Of a stretch of DNA of 28,946 nucleotides, positions 25,592-28,946 are shown one piece after another (position 1 is the first letter of the stretch; every line of letters starts with the position of its first letter). A program made the translations under genes and the position numbers. The DNA is taken from contig DJVA01000024.1 in assembly GCA_002440705.1 (NCBI GenBank), forward strand, positions 1-28,946, given 5' to 3'. The DNA comes from Flavobacteriaceae bacterium UBA6268 (lineage in GTDB: Bacteria; Bacteroidota; Bacteroidia; Flavobacteriales; Flavobacteriaceae). The notes under the pieces are model-generated. The model saw only the letters and a program-made list of their open reading frames with translations. It made no database searches and was not told the origin of the DNA.

Positions 25592-25608
25592 ATAGATTTT
25601 GAGTCTAT
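25592..25608 (-). ncRNA. Isolated anticodon-type arm (Leu-CAA-like)
   Basis: The 17 bases fold as a perfect 5-bp stem ATAGA / TCTAT with the 7-nt loop CTCAAAA, that is C32, U33, anticodon CAA, A37, A38. It follows the Lys-TTT arm of the previous module by 4 bases. No D arm, T arm or acceptor stem is present beside it, so it is an anticodon arm alone. Confidence 0.5.
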
Positions 25609-25612
25609 CATC

Positions 25613-25685
25613 CTGCATTAAAAGTGCAGTGCTCTATCCACTTGAGCTACAAAGGCCATGAGCCTTTGGCCGGAGTCGAACCGGC
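25613..25685 (-). ncRNA. Acceptor-sealed, permuted tRNA-like module (Lys-TTT)
   Basis: In transcription order: T arm with 5-bp stem GCCGG/CCGGC and loop TTCGACT (25685-25669), acceptor 3' strand CAAAGGC (25668-25662), loop TCATG, acceptor 5' strand GCCTTTG (25656-25650), UA at positions 8-9, D arm GCTC...GAGC with loop AAGTGGATA (25647-25631), A26, and anticodon arm CTGCA-CTTTTAA-TGCAG (25629-25613, anticodon TTT). The acceptor stem is 7 perfect pairs but its strands are in reversed order and joined by 5 bases. All tRNA arms are present, with ends in the variable region instead of the acceptor. It has no free 3' end for CCA addition, so charging is not expected. Confidence 0.72.
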
Positions 25686-25704
25686 AACACCTACCTCTCG
25701 TTTG

Positions 25705-25774
25705 CCAGAACCCAAATCTGGTGCAATAACCACTCTGCCATCCTGATACCGTCAGGAGTGGGATTCGAACCCAC
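25705..25774 (-). ncRNA. Acceptor-sealed, permuted tRNA-like module (Pro-TGG)
   Basis: Same architecture as its neighbour. T arm GTGGG-TTCGAAT-CCCAC (25774-25758), acceptor 3' strand TCCTGA (25757-25752), loop CGGTA, acceptor 5' strand TCAGGA (25746-25741), UG, D arm GCA...TGC with GG in the loop (25738-25723), A26, anticodon arm CCAGA-TTTGGGT-TCTGG (25721-25705, anticodon TGG). The acceptor stem is 6 perfect pairs closed by 5 bases. Read instead as an ordinary tRNA with the following T arm, its acceptor strands (TCAGGA and CAAAGGC) do not pair. A 19-base spacer separates it from the next module. Confidence 0.7.
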
Positions 25775-25910
25775 GTCCTACAAGGTGGTGGTCCTTACTT
25801 TGGTGAAAGACCGAAACCTCCAAGCCAAGCTGTACATGCACCCACAATACCAATGGCAGTGATGCATACAATGGTGCCATACCGAAACACCGAACTGGAC
25901 TTGCTTAGTG
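25775..25910 (-). ncRNA. Structured segment inside the tRNA-like array
   Basis: Between the Phe-like element and the sealed modules. It holds a 40-base imperfect hairpin at 25831-25870 (TGTATGCATC against GGTGCATGTACA with a 2-base bulge), whose apex can show a GCC triplet in a U33-type loop. A 6-pair hairpin at 25873-25891 (GGTGTT/GGCACC, two G-T pairs) has the same CGGTA string in its loop as the Pro module. A stem AAGG/CCTT with loop ACCACCA lies at 25782-25796, lacking U33. These may be more decayed or specialised copies of sealed modules; no T arm can be found for them. Confidence 0.4.
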
Positions 25911-25983
25911 TGGAACCGACAGGCATCGAACCTGTATCTTCAGATTTTCAGTCTGACGCATAGACCCTCTTTGCTACAGTTCC
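25911..25983 (-). tRNA. tRNA-like element, anticodon GAA (Phe)
   Basis: A 73-base cloverleaf: acceptor GGAACTG/CGGTTCC (7 pairs, one T-G), UA at 8-9, a short 3-pair D stem GCA/TGC with an 11-base loop, anticodon arm TCAGA-CTGAAAA-TCTGA (GAA), 4-base variable loop, T arm ACAGG-TTCGATG-CCTGT, A73. The T loop ends in G60. No CCA is encoded. It may be a working tRNA-Phe or, given the array, a mimic. Confidence 0.65.
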
Positions 25984-25988
25984 ATGGG

Positions 25989-26059
25989 TAAACCCGGCAG
26001 GATTTGAACCTGCACCCTGAGAGTCAAAGTCCCAGATGCTACCCTTACACCACAGGTTT
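25989..26059 (-). tRNA. tRNA-like element, anticodon TTG (Gln)
   Basis: A 71-base cloverleaf: acceptor AAACCTG/CGGGTTT (7 pairs), UG at 8-9, D arm GTGT-AAGGGTA-GCAT with two wobble pairs, C26 instead of a purine, anticodon arm TGGGA-CTTTGAC-TCTCA (TTG, one G-T pair), 4-base variable loop, T arm GCAGG-TTCAAAT-CCTGC, A73. Only one spare base separates it from the Lys-like element and five from the Phe-like one. Confidence 0.65.
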
Positions 26060-26060
26060 G

Positions 26061-26134
26061 TTGAGGCACTGGGGTTCGAACCCAGGACTCCCGTGTTAAA
26101 AGCACGGTGCGCTAACCAACTACGCCATACCTCA
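26061..26134 (-). tRNA. tRNA-like element, anticodon TTT (Lys)
   Basis: A 74-base cloverleaf and the most regular of the set: acceptor TGAGGTA/TGCCTCA (one T-G pair), UG at 8-9, D arm GCGT-AGTTGGTTA-GCGC, A26, anticodon arm CCGTG-CTTTTAA-CACGG (TTT), variable GAGTC, T arm CTGGG-TTCGAAC-CCCAG, A73. The acceptor begins with T1-A72 rather than the G1-C72 usual in bacterial tRNA-Lys. A second TTT anticodon arm occurs in the sealed module downstream. Confidence 0.7.
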
Positions 26135-26139
26135 TTGTG

Positions 26140-26212
26140 CAGTACCGATGGGACTCGAACCCATACCCTCCCCATGGACAGTGGGGCGCTCTAGCCTTTG
26201 AACTACGGCACT
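26140..26212 (-). tRNA. tRNA-like element, anticodon GTC (Asp)
   Basis: A 73-base cloverleaf: acceptor AGTGCCG/CGGTACT (7 pairs, one G-T), UA at 8-9, D arm GTTC-AAAGGCTA-GAGC, G26, anticodon arm CCCCA-CTGTCCA-TGGGG (GTC), variable AGGGT, T arm ATGGG-TTCGAGT-CCCAT, G73. Position 37 is C, where functional tRNAs nearly always have a purine, and the first pair is A-T instead of G-C. G73 is the expected Asp discriminator. Confidence 0.65.
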
Positions 26213-26215
26213 TTG

Positions 26216-26299
26216 TGGGAACCTTCGGATTCGAACCTAATGTGCCGTGAGGCAACAGTTTTACAGACTGCCCTAGCACTCCTACGCTAGCGGATTCCC
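26216..26299 (-). tRNA. tRNA-like element, anticodon GTA (Tyr), long variable arm
   Basis: An 84-base class II cloverleaf: acceptor GGGAATC/GGTTCCC, D arm CTAG...CTAG, anticodon arm GCAGT-CTGTAAA-ACTGT (GTA), variable stem TGCC/GGCA, T arm TTAGG-TTCGAAT-CCGAA, A73. Odd points: position 8 is C rather than the nearly invariant U, and the T stem has an A-G mismatch. It starts 17 bases after the TPR gene stop. The nine bases just upstream are the exact complement of its anticodon-plus-3'-stem segment. Confidence 0.65.
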
Positions 26300-26316
26300 G
26301 TAAAACTGCCCCAATG

Positions 26317-26862
26317 TTACTTGGAGCAGTTTTTGGTTTTCTCCTTTCTTTTATTGGTTTTAGACTTCTTTTTTTTCTTCTTGGGCAGTTTTGCTTTCAC
26401 CCTACTGATCTCGTTTTCCACAAAATCGATGAAACCACTGTTCCTACCCAATTCCTTGGCCTCTTTAAAGGACTTCAAAGCCGTTTTGTAGGCTTTTTGT
26501 ACTTCATGCAACTGACCCTGCAACAAGTGGAGTACGCCTTTATCGGTAGCCTTAATCTTGAAGGCATATTCCAACAATCGTTGAGCTTCCAAGTAATCTT
26601 CATTCTGAATCAGTACAAAGATGTATTCAGAATACAGTTTGGGCATCTCCATATTCTGGACCATGGCTTCTTCAAAATACTGCTTGGCCGTTTCGTAATC
26701 CCTTAACTGATAAGCAAACACTTTTGCTTTCAACAACAGTGCTTCGGCATCCTTAGGATTGTAGGACAAGGCATAATTCAAAGACTCGATGGTTTCCTCG
26801 AGATTGTATGGATAGGCATCCAAGGCTTTGAACAAATAGATGTTATATGCGTTTGTTTCCAT
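26317..26862 (-). CDS. TPR protein with very basic C-terminal tail
   Basis: A 181-residue soluble protein. About four tetratricopeptide repeats fill residues 5-150 (for example NPKDAEALLLKAKVFAYQLRDYETAKQYFEEA, then EDYLEAQRLLEYAFKI). From about residue 153 the chain becomes strongly basic, with six Lys in a row and KTNKRKEKTKN, and ends NCSK. Such a tail commonly binds nucleic acid. The gene ends 17 bases before the tRNA-like array on the same strand, so the RNA and protein are probably made from one transcript; binding of the protein to that RNA is inference. Its ATG is placed right after an 8-bp inverted repeat (26863-26870 with 26909-26916), suggesting control of translation start. Confidence 0.82.
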   Translation of the reverse strand: METNAYNIYLFKALDAYPYNLEETIESLNYALSYNPKDAEALLLKAKVFAYQLRDYETAKQYFEEAMVQNMEMPKLYSEYIFVLIQNEDYLEAQRLLEYAFKIKATDKGVLHLLQGQLHEVQKAYKTALKSFKEAKELGRNSGFIDFVENEISRVKAKLPKKKKKKSKTNKRKEKTKNCSK

Positions 26863-26916
26863 TTTCGGTTATTGTTTAATGATTCACTACAGCCAAGGCT
26901 GTTTTTTAAACCGAAA
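26863..26916 (-). promoter_or_regulatory. Structured leader at the TPR start codon
   Basis: On the minus strand TTTCGGTT (26916-26909) pairs perfectly with AACCGAAA (26870-26863), which touches the ATG. Inside lies a second dyad, ACAGCC/GGCTGT. Folding would bury the translation start. The TTTCGG and CCGAAA strings also match the arms of the terminator upstream, allowing alternative pairing. Confidence 0.5.
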
Positions 26917-26946
26917 CGGAGTTGGGATCCTAATTTACTCAGGCAT

Positions 26947-26981
26947 AAAAAAATCCGAAACGGTTGGGTTGCTTCGGATTT
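26947..26981 (-). terminator. Intrinsic terminator / possible attenuator before the TPR gene
   Basis: A perfect 9-bp stem, AAATCCGAA / TTCGGATTT, with a 13-base loop and seven T on the minus strand. It stands 21 bases after the stop of a 25-codon frame and 85 bases before the TPR ATG. It is either the end of a small transcript or a regulated attenuator. Confidence 0.85.
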
Positions 26982-27002
26982 ACCATAGAAGTTTCTTAAT
27001 TC

Positions 27003-27080
27003 CTAATGTACATACCGAAGCCAATACATGACGCTCAAATAGGGCGCACTTTCTTTTATAAATTCAATTCTTCGCTGCAT
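27003..27080 (-). CDS. Putative 25-residue leader peptide or microprotein
   Basis: Frame of 25 codons beginning MQRRIEFIKESAPYL and ending YWLRYVH, with three Tyr and one Trp in the second half. It sits between a candidate promoter (27138-27169) and an intrinsic terminator (26947-26981), with the TPR and tRNA-like array beyond. This is the layout of a leader-peptide attenuator, though a free-standing microprotein or a chance frame are equally possible. No family is recognised. Confidence 0.3.
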   Translation of the reverse strand: MQRRIEFIKESAPYLSVMYWLRYVH

Positions 27081-27137
27081 GGCTTTAATGCTATTATGGT
27101 TAAAAATGGCACAATCAAATTCATTTCAATTGCGGTG

Positions 27138-27169
27138 CAAAGATGAAATGCATTTTTTAATTCTCCAAA
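27138..27169 (-). promoter_or_regulatory. Candidate promoter for the TPR / tRNA-like array transcript
   Basis: On the minus strand TTTG (27169-27166), 20 bases, then CATCTTTG (27145-27138): the -33 and -7 elements of a Bacteroidota promoter with one mismatch at the first -7 base and near-ideal spacing. It would start transcription at about 27130, upstream of the 25-codon frame. Confidence 0.5.
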
Positions 27170-27186
27170 CAATTTTACAATTTATT

Positions 27187-27203
27187 TAACTGATTTTCAG
27201 TTA
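27187..27203. repeat. Inverted repeat in intergenic region
   Basis: TAACTGA-TTT-TCAGTTA, perfect 7-bp arms with a 3-base spacer, about 20 bases upstream of the -33 box of the array promoter. It could be a regulator site for that promoter. Confidence 0.35.
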
Positions 27204-27341
27204 GTTATGTTTTATTTTAGGCATGAAATACCCTGCCCGCTTTTTGCAGGTTTTTGGAATTTTTAGCAACTTTTTGAAACTGTGCTGGTTACGTTCCAAT
27301 CGATGTTTTTCTATGTATCGTTTAAAATTTCAAAATTTTTC

Positions 27342-27369
27342 AAAAAAAAGCGCCCAATTTCTTGGACGC
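27342..27369 (-). terminator. Intrinsic terminator of a small minus-strand transcript
   Basis: On the minus strand the stem GCGTCCAA/TTGGGCGC (8 pairs, one T-G) is closed by a GAAA tetraloop and followed by eight T. It lies about 30 bases after a 38-codon frame, with a promoter-like box upstream, and shows that something is transcribed here. Confidence 0.85.
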
Positions 27370-27396
27370 CTGCATGTATCGTAAAAAAAGGTGTTC

Positions 27397-27513
27397 TTAC
27401 CTTAAAATTTTGCACAAAACGTCCCGATGCAGTTTCCAGATTTCTCCTGAAAATCGCATTTTATAGAGGCTCACTTGGCCTATTGGGTTGCTATGTGCCA
27501 AAAAAGTATTCAT
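27397..27513 (-). CDS. Putative 38-residue protein or small RNA
   Basis: A 38-codon frame starting MNTFLAHSNPIGQVSLY, ending in a basic segment (WKLHRDVLCKILR). It lies between a TATTTTTG box (27521-27528, 7 bases before the ATG, so nearly leaderless) and a strong terminator. TGTGCC/GGCACA (27494-27499 and 27517-27522) can fold around the ATG. The same transcript could equally be a non-coding RNA of about 170 bases. I do not recognise it. Confidence 0.3.
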   Translation of the reverse strand: MNTFLAHSNPIGQVSLYKMRFSGEIWKLHRDVLCKILR

Positions 27514-27520
27514 GACGGCA

Positions 27521-27528
27521 CAAAAATA
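27521..27528 (-). promoter_or_regulatory. Bacteroidota -7 box for small minus-strand transcript
   Basis: Minus strand TATTTTTG, a full TAnnTTTG match, 7 bases before the 38-codon frame and about 150 bases before the terminator at 27342-27369. It faces away from the CoA-transferase gene, which is read in the other direction. Confidence 0.5.
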
Positions 27529-27640
27529 GTCCAAACTTTTTCTTTTGCAAGGGATTGACGTAAATTTAGAATCAATCCATGATAAAGGTCATAGTGCAAG
27601 CTACCTAGGTAATGGAACTTTGCAACCTAATCGAAACACC

Positions 27641-28924
27641 ATGAAAACCCCATTAGAAATTGTATCCATAGAACAGGCGGTTGGCATTGTAAAATCCGGC
27701 GACAGGGTATTCTTCCAAGGTGCGGCGATGACGCCCAATTACCTTATAGACCACTTATGTGAACGGTACAACGAGCTTGAAAATGTAGAAATTGTTCAAA
27801 TACATACCGATGGCGATGCCAAATACATTCAGGCCCCTTACAACAAGGCCTTTAAGTTGTACAGTTTTTTTGTAGGTGCCAATGTGCGGCAGGGTGTCAA
27901 TTCCAATTACGGAGATTACATTCCAATTTTTTTGAGTGAAATCCATTGGCTCTTCCGCAGAGATATTTTGCCCTTGGACGTAGCCTTCATCCAAGTCTCT
28001 CCTCCGGACAAGCATGGGTATTGTTCTTTAGGAGTTTCGGTGGACATTACGCTGCCAGCCATTCAAAAGGCCAAAAAAGTAGTGGCCTTAATCAATCCCA
28101 AGGTTCCAAGAACGCATGGGGATGGTATCATTCATTCCAGTCACATCGATTATGCGGTAAACCACATCCAGCCTATTCATGCTTCCGTTGCAGGGGAACC
28201 TTCTGATATCGAACATCAAATTGGGAAACACGTGGCTGGGCTTATTGAAGATGGAGCGACCTTACAGATGGGTATCGGAAACATTCCCAATGCGGTACTA
28301 CACAATTTGGGGAATCACAAACGTTTGGGCATCCATACCGAGATGTTCTCTGATGGCCTGCTTCCCCTTGTGGAAAAAGGCATCATTACAGGAGAAGAAA
28401 AAGAAATCAAAACCGGCAAGATCGTAACTACTTTTGCGGTGGGTTCGCAGAAGCTCTATGACTTTGTAGATGATAATCCCTTGGTCCATTTTAAAGAAGC
28501 TGGATATACCAACGACACTTCCATCATCAAAAGAAACCCAAAAGTCACTGCCATTAACAGTGCCATTGAAATTGACATTACGGGACAGGTCTGTGCCGAT
28601 ACCATTGGAGATTATCAATATTCGGGGGTCGGAGGCCAAATGGATTTCATCAGGGGTGCTTCGCTTTCTCATGGGGGAAAGCCTATCATTGCCATACCCT
28701 CAACGACCAAGAAAGGGCAATCCAAAATCGTATCCCATTTAAAATACGGTGCGGGAGTCACAACTACACGTGCCCATGTTCATTACGTAGCCACAGAGTA
28801 CGGAGTGGTCAATTTATTTGGGAAGAGCTTGAAGCAACGTGCCAAAGAGCTGATTTCCATAGCCCACCCAGATCATCAAGAACAATTGGAAAAGGAAATG
28901 TTTGAACGCTTGTACCGTTCCTGA
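27641..28924 (+). CDS. Acetyl-CoA hydrolase / 4-hydroxybutyrate CoA-transferase family
   Basis: A 427-residue class I CoA-transferase. The start is ATG 27641 (MKTPLEIVSIEQAV); the frame extends to 27545 only through a TTG and without family-like sequence. Motifs: FQGAAMTPNYLIDHL near the N-terminus, TLQMGIGNIPNAVL, IHTEMFSDG, the catalytic-Glu region NSAIEIDITGQV and the CoA-loop YSGVGGQMDFIRGA. The family moves CoA between acetate and other acids (acetyl-CoA hydrolase, 4-hydroxybutyrate or butyrate CoA-transferase); the substrate is uncertain. GAACTTTG at 27615-27622, one mismatch from TAnnTTTG, may be its promoter. Confidence 0.92.
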   Translation: MKTPLEIVSIEQAVGIVKSGDRVFFQGAAMTPNYLIDHLCERYNELENVEIVQIHTDGDAKYIQAPYNKAFKLYSFFVGANVRQGVNSNYGDYIPIFLSEIHWLFRRDILPLDVAFIQVSPPDKHGYCSLGVSVDITLPAIQKAKKVVALINPKVPRTHGDGIIHSSHIDYAVNHIQPIHASVAGEPSDIEHQIGKHVAGLIEDGATLQMGIGNIPNAVLHNLGNHKRLGIHTEMFSDGLLPLVEKGIITGEEKEIKTGKIVTTFAVGSQKLYDFVDDNPLVHFKEAGYTNDTSIIKRNPKVTAINSAIEIDITGQVCADTIGDYQYSGVGGQMDFIRGASLSHGGKPIIAIPSTTKKGQSKIVSHLKYGAGVTTTRAHVHYVATEYGVVNLFGKSLKQRAKELISIAHPDHQEQLEKEMFERLYRS

Positions 28925-28946
28925 TGCTTTGAAGTAAAAAAGTCGG

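Noticed and set aside
25948..26175. A 75-codon minus-strand frame across the tRNA-like elements
   Set aside because: It runs through several perfect cloverleaf stems; its residues have no family-like pattern and are explained by the RNA structure.
25592..26299. Phage-borne tRNA cluster
   Set aside because: No phage, integrase or other mobile gene is nearby and the flanks are ordinary chromosomal genes; the sealed modules are also unlike phage tRNAs.
26889..26907. ACAGCCAAGGCTGT followed by T on the plus strand as a terminator
   Set aside because: No plus-strand gene leads into it; it is better explained as the inner hairpin of the TPR leader on the minus strand.
27545..27640. Longer CoA-transferase start at a TTG
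   Set aside because: The 32 added residues are not family-like and cover the probable promoter box.
1..28946. CRISPR array, insertion sequence or rRNA
   Set aside because: No regularly spaced direct repeats, no transposase frame with terminal inverted repeats and no rRNA-like stretch were seen.

Overview
The window looks like chromosome of a Bacteroidota, most likely a Flavobacteriaceae. The evidence is that genes start without Shine-Dalgarno sequences, several starts sit just downstream of a TAnnTTTG box (the -7 element of the Bacteroidota primary sigma factor), two surface proteins end in type IX secretion (T9SS) sorting domains, and the gene families are typical of the group (DUF6428, a 7TM AraC-type regulator, a two-domain aminolipid acyltransferase). 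No insertion sequence, phage gene or CRISPR array is visible.

Layout. 1-3.2 kb (+): a tight arsenic-type operon with arsR, a DUF6428 protein, a GNAT-ArsC fusion, a DUF1304-cupin fusion, a DinB-like protein and a small DUF2892 membrane protein; no arsenite exporter is present. 3.2-4.8 kb (-): a YHYH lipoprotein coupled to a membrane-anchored envelope protein. 4.8-8.5 kb (-): GNAT, aspartate kinase, and a two-domain acyltransferase probably making ornithine or glycine lipids. 8.5-13.5 kb: fbp (+), terB (-) and mfd (+). 13.5-17.1 kb (-): a T9SS-sorted beta-propeller protein, a 7TM AraC regulator, yraN and ldcA. 17.2-22.5 kb (+): a DUF1800/DUF1501 pair and metG. 22.5-24.0 kb (-): a U32-family protein (probable tRNA hydroxylation factor) and a ferredoxin. 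27.6-28.9 kb (+): an acetyl-CoA hydrolase/CoA-transferase.

The unusual part is 24.07-27.17 kb on the minus strand. In transcription order it holds a promoter, a tiny reading frame, an intrinsic terminator that could act as an attenuator, a TPR protein with a very basic tail, an array of tRNA-like elements, a decayed or short-ORF stretch, an SPFH/slipin-family protein, and a strong terminator. The array begins with five compact cloverleaf elements (Tyr-GTA, Asp-GTC, Lys-TTT, Gln-TTG, Phe-GAA) separated by only a few bases and carrying several odd positions. Two further elements follow, with Pro-TGG and Lys-TTT anticodon arms, in which the acceptor stem is a closed hairpin: the 3' acceptor strand comes before the 5' strand with a 5-nt loop between. 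Such modules could have no free 3' CCA end and so could not be charged. A lone Leu-CAA anticodon arm ends the series. I propose, as inference, that this is a tRNA-mimic RNA made together with its protein partners, for example a decoy or sensor for tRNA-cleaving toxins or for tRNA damage.
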